From: JAHDHW01 sp965220465
GTDB taxonomy: Bacteria; Bacteroidota; Bacteroidia; Chitinophagales; Saprospiraceae
DNA: 64,000 bases
NCBI GenBank assembly: GCA_965220465.1
Contig: CBDCPZ010000023.1
Coordinates: forward strand, 558,001 to 622,000
Direction of reading: 5' to 3'
Shown here: positions 45,101 through 55,300 of the stretch, piece by piece
Numbering within the stretch: position 1 is the stretch's first letter
Layout of the letters: each line of letters starts with the position of its first letter
Notes under the pieces: generated by a model
Databases searched by the model: none
The model's input: only the letters and a program-made list of their open reading frames with translations
Told to the model about the DNA's origin: nothing
Program-made: the position numbers and the translations under genes

Positions 45101-48100
45101 AGGGAGATCAGTCCGTTTGGGATATTAAAGCAAACATCCAAAATCTTGATCTTCTAAAATTAATCGCGCAGTCAATTACTTATTACGATGGAGAGGCATT
45201 CGAAGGTTTACCTTTTGGTGAAATCGGTAATTACGGCGTTCCAGTCCGAACAGAGAGCCTGGTCATTGATGAAGCAATCCTGCAGGAAGCCTGGAAAAAT
45301 GAAAATGGAGATGTCAATATTCCCACCTATCTGAATGCAAATAATCCAGAAAACTGGCCATCAGAATATCCGACCTCCTTCCAAAATAGTATGACTCCAC
45401 TTGCTGGTTATACTTTTTATGATGGTACAGATGAGCATGCAAGAGGATATTGGGCACACGGCAGTTCGAAGTTTGACTTCCAGGATGCTACAAATCCTTA
45501 TGCAAAAGGTTTGCCTTTGGAGCAACAGGACGCTTTGGGTAGAAAATCGAGTATTGAATATGATAAATACCAATTCCTTCCTGTGAAAGCGACTGACCCT
45601 CTAGGATTGAAGATGCAAGCAGAAAATGACTACCGCCTCTTTCAGCCCTGGTTGTCTACAGACGCGAATGACAATAAGTCTATGGTCCGCTTCTCGCCAT
45701 TGGGTTTTGTAATGGATACGTTCCTTATCGGAAAAGAAGGAGAGGAAGAAGGCGATGCTCTGGATAGAAATGATTTTACCACATCGGGCACTCGCAATGA
45801 ATATGACTTCTTTGCCTTTATAAATGATGGTAACCCCATCTATGTCAAATCCATCGTACGGGAACATCACAAATACGAAACAGATGTACCGGTAGGACAA
45901 TTTGATGACACCATCACCACTGTTGAATATTCCGACGGCTTTGGACGCTTAGTGCAGACCCGCACCCAAGCGGAAGATGTATTGTTTGGTGACCCGCTAC
46001 TGGGCAATGAACTCCTGCCCGAAGATCAACAAAGTCCTGAAACGACCACTCCAAAACAAGGTATTATCCGCCAACCCAACGAACCTATAAACGTTGTCGT
46101 AAGTGGCTGGCAAATCTATGACAACAAAGGTCAGGTTGTACAACAATACGAGCCATTCTATTCCAAAGGTTTTGAATATATCAACCTGCTAGAAAACGAC
46201 TTGCTGGTGGGTCAAAAAGTGGAACAATTTTATGATCCCTTGGGCAGAGTTATCCGCACGCTGAATCCTGATGGCTCAGAACAAAATGTAATTTTCGGCA
46301 TCCCTGTGGATTTGGATTATCCAAAAGTATTTACTTCAACCCCCTGGGAAGCCTACACTTACGATGCAAATGATAACGCTTTCCGAACCGGACATACTGA
46401 TCGAGTTGATGAAAGCCATTGGAACACGCCTTCTAGCATGGAATTAGATGCGCTCGGCAGAACCATCAAAGCTATCGCACGCAACCGGGATCGACTATCA
46501 GGCGACACCTGGTCGGAAATATATGAGATGGTCACCGAATCAAATTATGATATCCGTGGCAACCTACTAACCGTTACCGACCCTTTAGGAAGACTCGCTT
46601 TCCAATATACTTACGACCTGACTTTTGATGAAGAAAACGGCTCAATGGTATGGCGCATCCAAAGCATTGATGCAGGATTACGGCGTATTTGTTTTAACGT
46701 ATTAGGCTTAGAAATCGAACGACGGGACAGCAAAGGTTGCGTCAGTTTACAGGCTTACGATGAAGGCAATCGACTAACTCTTTTCTGGGCAAGTGATAAG
46801 GCGGATCTACCGGTGACGCTGCGACAAAAACTGATTTACGGCGATAAACTAGATCAAGAAAACGAAAAAGATGTAAATCTTTTAGGTCAACTTTACCAAC
46901 ACTACGACGAAGCGGGATTGGTGGAAGTACCCTCCTACGATTTTAAAGGCAATGCTCCAATTGGAAAAAGACAAGTCATCAAAGATCAATTGCTAGTCAA
47001 CTTATCTGGCAGCAATACTTTCCAACATTTCCAGGTAGATTGGGAAAATAATACTCCTGCTGATCTGATCGATCCTAAGGTTTTCCAAACGGATACCACC
47101 TACGATGCGCTTAATCGCCCCAAGACTATCACTTATCCTGAAGATGTGGACAATGAACGTAAAGTCTTCCTTCCGAGATACAATCGTGCTGGTGCACTTG
47201 AAGGCGTCTCCCTCGGCGGCTATGAGTATGTAAAACATATCGCTTACAATGCTAAAGGTCAGCGTACTCTTATTGCCTATGGAAATGGCCTGATGACACG
47301 TTATGCTTACGACGATGTACGCTTTTGGCTTACTCGCTTGCGCACCGAAAAGTATAACATCCAAGGATCGGAAAACTTCAACTTCATACCATCAGGTGGT
47401 ATGCTGCAAGATTTGGGATACGAGTACGATCTGGTTGGTAATATTTTAAAAATAAAAGATCGAAGCCAAGGTAGTGGAGTTGGTGGGAGTGATGAATTAG
47501 ACAAAGACTTTAGTTATGATCCCATCTATCGCTTGCTTTCTGCTACAGGAAGGGAACACACGAGTCGTGATCCCAAGCACAACGAACCCTGGGCGCAAGC
47601 GATGACGCACACCAATCAGGATGTTAATACCACCCGGTTTTACACCAGGCAGTATCAATATGATAAGGCGGGCAATATGCTTCATTTGCAGCATATCAAC
47701 CCTAATAGTATCGGCAATTTTTCCCGGACCTTTAAAAATAAAGAGGAAAACAACCAACTGGAATATTACCAACAAGGAGGCGATGGATTCCGAAAAACGT
47801 TGACCTATGACCTAAACGGCAATATGACCAATGAAGGCATCTCCCGCTACTACCAATGGAACCACGCCGACCAACTTCACACCTTCCGAGTTCAGGCAAA
47901 TGATATTAGTGAACCGAGCCTCGAAGCCCGCTATCTCTATGACGCCGGTGGACAACGGGTAAAGAAAATTGTATGGCATCAAGGTGGTAAAGTGACGACC
48001 ACCACTTATATCGGCAATGCCTTTGAACTCCATTCCGAGGGTACTAAAGCCAACATAAAGAAGAAAGAAAATAGCACACTGCATGTCATGGACGATGAGA

Positions 48101-49206
48101 GTCGCATCGCTCTAATACAAATAGGTAATTCTTTTAGAACACAACCACTACCTACCATACAGTACCAGCTTGGCGACCACTTGGGGAATGTGCATGTAGT
48201 GGCTGATGAAAATGGTAGCAGCCATAGCCAGGAGGAACACTACCCTTACGGAGGGACGAGTTTTGGCAGCTTTTCAACAAAACGCTATCGCTTTACAGGC
48301 AAAGAGCGGGATGAAGAGAGTGGATTGAGTTATCATGGGGCGAGGTATTATCTTCCATGGATAAAAAAATGGTGTAATACAGACCCAATAGGAATAGTTG
48401 GTGGTATAAATTTATTTCAATATGCAAATAATAATCCTCTTGTGTATAAAGATATGTCAGGGACACAACCCAAGACCACACTTTCAGATGAAGAAAGATT
48501 TGTTTTAATGAAAAATTTTGAGCTCACCGAAGCTAATCAAAAAGCGGCGACAGCTAAAAATTTCGCTAAAGATGAAGATCCAAAAGCCCCAATAGTACTC
48601 TACCATATTACAGAACATCCTGATATATGGTTTTCGGAAAGAAAATTTTCGATTAAAGCAAGAGAAGAATTTTGGAAGGTTTTACTTGATTCTCCTGGTG
48701 TTAATTTCCACCAAGGATTGCCAATTAAAGTATCTGATCCTCAGGTTCTAATGACGAAAGCAATTTCAGCTGCAGGACATATACAAGCTATGGGGCACAT
48801 TACCAAAAAAGAATATAAAGAATTTAGAGATAATGCAAACCAACACTTTAGAAATGATATGAAGAAATATGCTAAATATTGGAAAAATGTAAAAGAAAAA
48901 GCAACTGTAGGTCTTTTTGTCGGCTTAACGATAGGAGTAGCAGCATCCGGAATAGCGACCGCTTCTGGATATTCAACCGCTTCTGAAATTGCAGGTACTG
49001 AAACAGTAGCAGGTGTTACAACAGCAGGGGGTATGGGAGTAGGAACTACAACAAGATGGATGACAGCAGCAGAAACAGGAACAGCAACAGAAATAGGAAC
49101 CATACTAGCACCAGCACCTTTGTCACGTGCCGGAGCGACCTTACCTGAGACATCCGATAAATTACTCAAATTAACGGACAAGTTTTTTGATATATTATTT
49201 AAATAA
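42196..49206 (+). CDS. Tc toxin TcB-TcC fusion with RHS cage and variable C-terminal toxin
   Basis: A 2336-residue protein. An SpvB/TcaC N-terminal domain (about residues 17-330, AEQVITLPKGGGELKGMGET, FSPDLHTGTGNFSVPI) is followed by an FG-GAP propeller (LVDLNGDGVADLL, DIAGDGPHDV), TcdB middle domains (about 630-1010), RHS/YD repeats and the RHS core (about 2030-2092, YRFTGKERDEESGLSYHGAR, WCNTDPIGIVGG, YANNNPL). In Tc toxins B and C form a hollow cage that autocleaves after the core and delivers the C-terminus through TcA. The last 244 residues (2093-2336) are unrelated to RHS, lower in GC, and include a hydrophobic Gly/Ala stretch (ATVGLFVGLTIGVAASGIA). No signal peptide, as usual for Tc proteins. 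B and C are usually separate genes; here they are one. Confidence 0.93.
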   Translation: MSNKSGTAEQVITLPKGGGELKGMGETFSPDLHTGTGNFSVPIALPSGRNGFQPEIGLVYSTGNGNTCFGLGWQLSVPGVSRKTSKGIPRYQGKDTFLLSGAEDLIPTDQGDNYIRYRPRTEGLFAIIQRIRDANDDYWEVKTKDGLISHYGSPNSIGNDPATVFDPKNPNHLFCWKLSETIDVFGNRIIYEYERDLADTQNRHFNQTYLKTIKYLDYLDEQGNEQFLVKVDFEYENERLDPFSVFTSGFEIRTRKICKRIVVKTYPDQQETLVRSYEFSYQNAERSLVSLLKEVQVVGHDGDKEERLPPLTFSYTPFVPKGRDFSPLKGRDLPANSLSNPDTEMVDLFGNGLPDIVQMNGTVRYWKNLGNGTYDIPRTMKEAPAGVNIANPNVQFMDANGEGRADLVVTDGSLSGYFPTNFKGGWDQKSFRKHKLAPTFSFADPEAKLVDLNGDGVADLLRSGSRMECYFNDPKEGWNEVLQVERKAVDEFPNITFTDPRIQLADMTGDSLQDIVSIADGNVEYWPYMGYGKWGKRIHMRNSPRFPYGYDPKHILLGDIAGDGPHDVIYVDHGKLHIWINQNGNGFSERIVIDGTPPVTDMDSVRLVDLYGTGTSGILWSSDKRVNGRDHMFFLDLTEGIKPFVLNEMNNHMGAITKVEYRPSTYYYLQDEKDRATRWQTPLPFPVQVVACVEVIDEISKNKLTTEYSYHHGYWDGAEREFRGFGRVEQRDTQSFDNYRTSGLHEEAPFQEVEEKYYTPPTLTKTWFHQGPVGEEFGDWTICDFTNEFWQGDPQKFNQDTGIHDLIKHLPRRAQRDAHRSLRGSVLRTELYALDKTERENKPYTVTESFYYTRQEFSPDDSPFEETPKGTSGYIFFPLVAIQRTTQWERGDDPMTQFSFSEAYDAFGIPTVQVAIACPRGWRNMGDRFAETTPFLSTYSISQLAYSNTEFPYIKGRSVKASSYEILHQGDQSVWDIKANIQNLDLLKLIAQSITYYDGEAFEGLPFGEIGNYGVPVRTESLVIDEAILQEAWKNENGDVNIPTYLNANNPENWPSEYPTSFQNSMTPLAGYTFYDGTDEHARGYWAHGSSKFDFQDATNPYAKGLPLEQQDALGRKSSIEYDKYQFLPVKATDPLGLKMQAENDYRLFQPWLSTDANDNKSMVRFSPLGFVMDTFLIGKEGEEEGDALDRNDFTTSGTRNEYDFFAFINDGNPIYVKSIVREHHKYETDVPVGQFDDTITTVEYSDGFGRLVQTRTQAEDVLFGDPLLGNELLPEDQQSPETTTPKQGIIRQPNEPINVVVSGWQIYDNKGQVVQQYEPFYSKGFEYINLLENDLLVGQKVEQFYDPLGRVIRTLNPDGSEQNVIFGIPVDLDYPKVFTSTPWEAYTYDANDNAFRTGHTDRVDESHWNTPSSMELDALGRTIKAIARNRDRLSGDTWSEIYEMVTESNYDIRGNLLTVTDPLGRLAFQYTYDLTFDEENGSMVWRIQSIDAGLRRICFNVLGLEIERRDSKGCVSLQAYDEGNRLTLFWASDKADLPVTLRQKLIYGDKLDQENEKDVNLLGQLYQHYDEAGLVEVPSYDFKGNAPIGKRQVIKDQLLVNLSGSNTFQHFQVDWENNTPADLIDPKVFQTDTTYDALNRPKTITYPEDVDNERKVFLPRYNRAGALEGVSLGGYEYVKHIAYNAKGQRTLIAYGNGLMTRYAYDDVRFWLTRLRTEKYNIQGSENFNFIPSGGMLQDLGYEYDLVGNILKIKDRSQGSGVGGSDELDKDFSYDPIYRLLSATGREHTSRDPKHNEPWAQAMTHTNQDVNTTRFYTRQYQYDKAGNMLHLQHINPNSIGNFSRTFKNKEENNQLEYYQQGGDGFRKTLTYDLNGNMTNEGISRYYQWNHADQLHTFRVQANDISEPSLEARYLYDAGGQRVKKIVWHQGGKVTTTTYIGNAFELHSEGTKANIKKKENSTLHVMDDESRIALIQIGNSFRTQPLPTIQYQLGDHLGNVHVVADENGSSHSQEEHYPYGGTSFGSFSTKRYRFTGKERDEESGLSYHGARYYLPWIKKWCNTDPIGIVGGINLFQYANNNPLVYKDMSGTQPKTTLSDEERFVLMKNFELTEANQKAATAKNFAKDEDPKAPIVLYHITEHPDIWFSERKFSIKAREEFWKVLLDSPGVNFHQGLPIKVSDPQVLMTKAISAAGHIQAMGHITKKEYKEFRDNANQHFRNDMKKYAKYWKNVKEKATVGLFVGLTIGVAASGIATASGYSTASEIAGTETVAGVTTAGGMGVGTTTRWMTAAETGTATEIGTILAPAPLSRAGATLPETSDKLLKLTDKFFDILFK

Positions 49207-49212
49207 CAAATC

Positions 49213-49341
49213 ATGAAAAACACCATCAAAGGAATTATAAAAGACGAAAAGGGAGTTAAACTATCTGGCATCCCCATTAGTGTATTTGATGTAAAACCTG
49301 GCAAAGAAACTCTTCTAGAGCAAGGATTGACAGGTGAATAA
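49213..49341 (+). pseudogene. Duplicated, truncated 5' end of tcA
   Basis: An ATG six bases after the TcBC stop opens a 42-codon frame, MKNTIKGIIKDEKG, LSGIPISVFDVKPGKE and TLLEQGLTGE, followed by TAA. It matches the start of TcA at 52305 in 40 of 42 residues. TcA continues with Lys at the stop position (AAA to TAA, one base) and then Gly-Asp, which are still visible after the stop here. Homology then ends. It is the relic of a second tcA copy, or of a duplication made when the phosphoesterase gene was inserted. Confidence 0.85.
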
Positions 49342-49404
49342 GGAGATGTCTATCCAGAAATAGATGAGAATGATAAAAATTGACCTAACAAAAATTAAAT
49401 CATT

Positions 49405-52230
49405 ATGGCAGACTCAAAACCAACAGCATATAAAAAAATATTCCAAAAATGGAAAAATCTAAGAGAAAGTGGACTTGATTTAGGACCTAGTCAATCTGAA
49501 GTAACATCTGCCGGTTATGGGGGATGGTATAGGATTTACCAAAAAGGACGAATCTATTCGCATCATAGTGTAGGTACTTATGAAGTACATGGTAATATTC
49601 TCAAAAGCTATCTCAAGCGAAATGCTTATGACCGTAATCCGAATATAGGAAGAAGGGAATTAGGTTTCCCCAAAACAGATGAAATCCGCACTTCTGACAA
49701 ACGTTTTCCTATGAGTCAGTTCGAATGGGGACAAATCATAGCCGTTAGTGGTGCAAGAGGAGGCGTGAGTATTAGTGGAGAGATATATAAACATTGGCTT
49801 AAGTGGCCCGGTGCAAATCGTATGTCTGGGATGGGTTATCCTATCAACGGCAATGTGAAAGTTGCGGGAGGTGAAGTAGTTTTTTTTGAGAGAGGATTGA
49901 TGTACTATAAGCGTAGCAAAAGCCATACTCCAGTTAGTGTGCCTATTACCCCTCCTATGCTGGGTAATCCTGCTATAGTGGAACCAACTCAGGAAGATTT
50001 GCCAATCCGAATACCAGTATATGAACAAAACTTGGATCTAATGGGTGGGCTCGGAGTTCTGGAACAAATAATTCGAAATAGATTTTATCTTCAGGAAGTA
50101 GGAACCTATCGACGGGTTCCGCTTACTATCAACACATCTAAATCAGGAATTACAGCAATTAATCCTGATGTGGTTTTTTCCAAATCCCAACATGTGACTA
50201 ACAAACCACTTAATAAGAAACAGCTTATTCCTGATCTGAATCTGCCACCTGGTTTCCCACCAATTTTACCTGGTGAACCGGGAGATCCTCCTAAAAAGCT
50301 TGAACTTTATTTTTCTCTAGTACCTGGCAACAGATTAAAAAACAGAACGCTGTATGACTTGGTATTTAAAATGGATAATGGATATTTCTATAAATTTTCA
50401 CCTCACTCGCTTTATGCACGTGATTCCTGGAATGACTTTGCATTGATACATGCTACCGATATTCATGTCTCCCGCCGGATTGATGGTTTTCGGAAAAGAT
50501 TAAAAAGAGCAAAGGAGAAATACGACAGAAATGACTTAGATCAAGGTATTGAACAATTGAACAATTGGAACGATGGATTCCGTGATCTCATTCGTTATGC
50601 AAACTTCTTACATGAGAAGGGGGTTTTGGATGGGATACTTGCTACAGGAGATTTGGTGGACTATCAGTTTGAAAATGGCGAAAATAAACAAGGAGGTGGA
50701 AATTTTGAGTTTTTCAGTAAACTCATTTTAGGAAAGCTGAAATATCCCGATAGTGACAAGAAGCAAGAAGAACTGAAAGTACCGATATTTACTTCTCTGG
50801 GCAATCATGATTATCGCCCCAAGGCCTATAAACTCTTTTGTGGTGTGGCGGCAGGAGGAATAGGACCAACATTGCATACTCTCAGTCAATATAGAAATTT
50901 CAATATTACCGAAAGGGAAGCGCGTGCTATTCAGGATGGTCGACCCCCAAAACCACCGGTTTGGCCCCAAACATTTGAAATAAAATATGGAAAGCCTCAA
51001 ATAAGCCTTAATGCTGCATGGGAAATGATAACAACTGACAATCCCGACTATTATTTTAGATACATTAATTCAAGCTTATCTTATTTGGTAAGACTAGGTA
51101 AGCACCGTTTAGTAATGCTTGATTCTGGCCCGGATACAGGTTTGCCTAAAGATAAATGGGATGGAATCGTTCACGCTTTAGGGACATTTGGCGTTAACGA
51201 AGACGAACGGACATTTATTAAGGGAAACCCAAATTGTGAGGGATTTGGGATGAGCGAATTGAACTTAACAAATATTGCTCAAAAAGAAACCAAAGATGGT
51301 GGGCTAACAATAATAGGTACACATGCCCCTCCATTTAATACTAAAGGAACGGAGTATCCACATTATTTTAGAGAAACAGAACATCCCACAGCAGATGAAA
51401 AAGAAGTGGCCAATTATCTCAGACGGCAAGTGCCTATAAACCCCGTAGGCTCCCAACAACCAATTCACGACAATTTGTTGCTCGCATTGGTCCGGAAAAA
51501 ATACAAAGATTGGCCATTGTCGGATACCGATTATTTCAAAACAGGTAGCCACGAAAACCTTTTGGATTGGGGAGTTTTAAGAGGAAAAATAGAGCAATTT
51601 CTTAAACTTTGTGTTGGTAAAGATTTGAGTGGACAACGCATAAGACCTATAGATCTTATGCTGTTTGGTCATGTGCATACTATGGTGGAAATGCGCATAA
51701 AATGGAATAACAGGAAGGATGAATTGCAATATTTCAACGACTTTTATACTGAAAACCCAGCTAGATATTATTCTTCAAGAAAATATAAAGGTGCATATGG
51801 CCAATATGAGCGAGTGTATATACGAGTGAATGAAAGAGGTCGCCCTAATGGGAAAGTGGGAAAAATAAGAGATCGTTTTTGGGGAGATAACTCCTTGCTT
51901 TTAATACCTCCATATGAAAATACCTTACAAGGAGCAAACAATCATTCGCAATGGTGGGAAAAACATCGTCCTTTGTTTATACAGGGTGCTCCTTTAGGAC
52001 CAACCGATAATAACCAACGTAAAGACAAGGAAGAAAATGAACACATGCCGGATCCTTCCTTTGAAGGGTGTAAACTTGTAGTAGTTCGGGATGACACAAT
52101 TACAAATATCATCCAGATTTCTCGACGAGAGTTGAACAAAGATACATGGAGATTGCCCCGAGGAGTTTCTGCTCCAATTGGTACTGGAGTTTCCACAGAA
52201 ACGCTGCCTCCGAAAACGGTTAAAATATAA
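49405..52230 (+). CDS. LGFP-like repeat protein with metallophosphoesterase domain
   Basis: A 941-residue protein. Residues 1-175 have LGFP-type repeats (GGWYRIYQKGRIY, RRELGFPKTDE, MSGMGYPINGNVK), a module known from cell-wall proteins. A calcineurin-like phosphoesterase spans about 340-780: D-x-H in HATDIHVSRR near 350, GDLVDY near 414, GNHD near 467, HAPPF near 638 and GHVH near 755, the full set of metal ligands. The C-terminus has no known domain. No signal peptide. It sits between TcBC and TcA in the same direction, so it may be a co-delivered enzyme, a cage or shell accessory, or a self-protection factor. Substrate unknown (phosphodiester, nucleotide or protein phosphate). Confidence 0.88.
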   Translation: MADSKPTAYKKIFQKWKNLRESGLDLGPSQSEVTSAGYGGWYRIYQKGRIYSHHSVGTYEVHGNILKSYLKRNAYDRNPNIGRRELGFPKTDEIRTSDKRFPMSQFEWGQIIAVSGARGGVSISGEIYKHWLKWPGANRMSGMGYPINGNVKVAGGEVVFFERGLMYYKRSKSHTPVSVPITPPMLGNPAIVEPTQEDLPIRIPVYEQNLDLMGGLGVLEQIIRNRFYLQEVGTYRRVPLTINTSKSGITAINPDVVFSKSQHVTNKPLNKKQLIPDLNLPPGFPPILPGEPGDPPKKLELYFSLVPGNRLKNRTLYDLVFKMDNGYFYKFSPHSLYARDSWNDFALIHATDIHVSRRIDGFRKRLKRAKEKYDRNDLDQGIEQLNNWNDGFRDLIRYANFLHEKGVLDGILATGDLVDYQFENGENKQGGGNFEFFSKLILGKLKYPDSDKKQEELKVPIFTSLGNHDYRPKAYKLFCGVAAGGIGPTLHTLSQYRNFNITEREARAIQDGRPPKPPVWPQTFEIKYGKPQISLNAAWEMITTDNPDYYFRYINSSLSYLVRLGKHRLVMLDSGPDTGLPKDKWDGIVHALGTFGVNEDERTFIKGNPNCEGFGMSELNLTNIAQKETKDGGLTIIGTHAPPFNTKGTEYPHYFRETEHPTADEKEVANYLRRQVPINPVGSQQPIHDNLLLALVRKKYKDWPLSDTDYFKTGSHENLLDWGVLRGKIEQFLKLCVGKDLSGQRIRPIDLMLFGHVHTMVEMRIKWNNRKDELQYFNDFYTENPARYYSSRKYKGAYGQYERVYIRVNERGRPNGKVGKIRDRFWGDNSLLLIPPYENTLQGANNHSQWWEKHRPLFIQGAPLGPTDNNQRKDKEENEHMPDPSFEGCKLVVVRDDTITNIIQISRRELNKDTWRLPRGVSAPIGTGVSTETLPPKTVKI

Positions 52231-52304
52231 TAATCAACTTCTCATTAATGTCTTGAAATGATTAACAATAACTAGCTTTTTTCCCAAAGCCAAAAAAGAA
52301 AATC

Positions 52305-55300
52305 ATGAAAAACACAATAAAAGGAATAATAAAAGACGAAAAAGGAGCCAATCTATCCGGTATCCCCATAAGTGTATTTGATGTAAAACCTGGCAAGGAA
52401 ACCCTTTTAGAGCAGGGCTTGACGGGTGAAAAAGGCGATTTCACCATAAACCTGAAATTAGGTGAACTCCGTACTAATCTATTGGTACGGGCGAACTCCT
52501 TAAAAGGTGAAATAATAGGAGAATCAGACATCCGCTTCAATGTCGGAGAGCAGGAAAAGATAGATTTCACGGTGAAAATGCCTGCCCCCTCTTCTGAATT
52601 CGAGCAAGTGAAATGGACATTGGAAAAGCTTTTACCAGATGGGCTGTCATCCTTTCGAGAGAAGGATATCCCATTATTGCTCCAAACTAAAAATTCAGAT
52701 CAAGATGGTGCCCCTGTAATTAATATTGCTAATCTGGATAAGTCCCGACTAGAACATTTTCATTACAGCGTGGAGCTTGCACAAGACAGCGGACTACCTC
52801 CATCCTTCTTCTATGGGATCAGCTATCAGCTGAATAAAAAGCCGACGCTTTTAGAAATACTCAATATGCAGGAACCCCAGCTTAGGCAATTGCTCCAAAA
52901 AGCAGAAGAGGAAACCAAGATTTCAGAAGTGGATGATTTTGTCTTTATACAATTGGAACAATTGGCATTAGCAGAAGGTGTTCTTGTTCAACAAGAATGT
53001 TTTGGTTATTTGCGACAACTAAAGACAAAAGAACCTTTGGCGGGATTTACAGTGCGTGTATTTGATTTAGAAACTAGTCCTAATCCAAAAGAATTGGGCA
53101 ATGATGTTTCCAATAAAAATGGCTTGTTTACTTTAGCTTTTATAACTCCGAAAAGGGAAGGAGGAAAAGCAAAGAGCAAAAAACGATCACCTCATCGTTT
53201 GCGATTGCATATTAATCCTCCTGGAAGTAAGGAGATGCATAAGGTAGAAATTAAAGTAGCCTATGGACAAAAAGAATTAGGTGAATTGCTGGTTCCTTTG
53301 TCTGGTATGGCAAAAACTGCTACAGTAAAAGCCCCAGCACCACTTCCGGGATTTATGTTGAATAATCCTGTTGTTCAACACAAGTTGCGTCAGGCGAATG
53401 GAAAACTAGCTCCCGATAAATTGAAAAATGTAAGGTCAATGCCTTTAGGGGAAACCGGAGCCGCACCAACACGTCAGGATGCAACAAGTCCTTTGGCTTA
53501 TCTGGCGGATTTACTCAATTATACGCAACTTCATATTACTAAAGAAGGGTCTACAAACATCAGTTCTGAGGAACTCAGATCTCTATTTTTCCAGCCATTT
53601 AATGATTTGCTTACATCAGGGAGTTTGGGAAACAAAGAAGTTCGGCAGATTCAGCTGTGTATTGAATCTCTAAGAGCTTATTTAGGAGAGCGTCCTTTAT
53701 CAGATAGTCAAAAAGAAAGTGACCTGGTTGCTGCAGAATCTCAATATCTCGAAACTGCTTACCAGACCTTGCTTATTCATCTGGGTACTTCCTATGAAGA
53801 GATGAGCCAACTTGGAGTGGCAGATGATACTACCAAACAAAATCTGGCAAATCGCTTGGGAATCAAAGTAGGTCAACTCAATGATTTTTGGATCCCAACA
53901 GAAAATCTTACCGAAGCCTTATTGGAGCATAAATTTGGATTGATTGATACTATAAGAGATGTCCTTTCTAATGGTGCTAAAATGGGTGATGACGAAAATC
54001 AAATCAAACAATGGCAATTTGAAGGCATACAATGGAACAAAAATACTGATGAGCAAGGACAAATCTATCTTAAGCTTGGAATGCAAGTGCCGCCAAGTGG
54101 AGCACCAGTGCCTGCCGTAGAAATATATCAAGATGCTCAAAGAACTCAATTGATAGCGAGTGGTACAGGCGAATCATCTACCTCTAAAGTGGATTTGTCA
54201 GAAAGCAATAATAGTGGACTTTCCAGTTCTATAAATGTCGATTTCAAAAGTGTTAATGAAACTATTGCTATTTCAGTAATTCCGGCTTTCCTATCTGCAA
54301 GATTTGAAAATGTTCACGCTCGTTGGCAACAACTGGACAATCCTGTAGAACCTGAGGGACTTCAGTTTTTGGAGGAACAGCAGAAAGCCGCTATTGATTT
54401 TCTTTCTGAAACTATTGGGAAAACTGAAATTGCCAGCCTGCCTTTACTTCGAGATGCTTTAATAAATATCACCGAGCAGAATGCTCGTAGATTGAGCGAA
54501 ATTTTGCTTATTGATTGTGAATTTGACGCGAAATATATGACTACCAGAATTTCACAAGCTTTTGTAACAATTCAACAATTGTTCACATCTGTTCGTACAG
54601 GATTGTTAAAAGATACACATCCGGATTTAAAACTGGAAGCTGACGACTTCGCCGAAGAGTGGAAATGGATCGGTACTTATGAAACTTGGCGTGCAGCAAT
54701 TTTGGTATTTCTTTATCCGGAAAACCTATTGAATCCTAGTCTTCGAGTTGAACAATCACCAATATTTCAAGACCTAACAAACCAGCTTCGAAGGAATCGA
54801 CGCCTAAACCTTGAGACCATCAGAAAAGCAGCTGAGGAATACGAGTTTTATTTCAAGGACATCTGTAATCTTAAAGTAGAAGCAACCTGTCAGACCATGA
54901 CACAAATGGATAATGTTGGTTCAATTCATCAAAATTTATTTTATCAATTTGGCCTAAATGATGGACGGGTGTACTGGTCTTTTTATGATGAAGGTGAAAG
55001 CGCTAATAATAAACAAAGTTATTGGGGTAAAATTCCCGGATTTGAAGAGTTCAAAGTATCTAAAATTTTAGGCACAGTGCCTTATCAAACGAGTGAAAAT
55101 AAAAGAAAAATATTTCTTTTTGCAAAAGGTTTTTCAAAAAACTGGTCTGTTAGTAGAAAATATGTTGAACTAGTTTTTACTACTTATGACTTACAAAACA
55201 GAGAATGGGAAGAAGAAATTGTTTTTCTTTCTCTACCTGACATAACATATAATGTAGATGTAATAATTGAACATAGGTTAAATGAAGAATTGCCCCCTTT

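Noticed and set aside
42196..49206. Type VI secretion RHS effector
   Set aside because: The SpvB and TcdB middle domains and the downstream TcA identify a Tc toxin; no PAAR domain or VgrG is present.
48741..49304. Minus-strand frame of 187 codons, with a similar one at 52262-52570
   Set aside because: Both are shadows of TcBC/TcA; they resemble each other only because the tcA start is duplicated.
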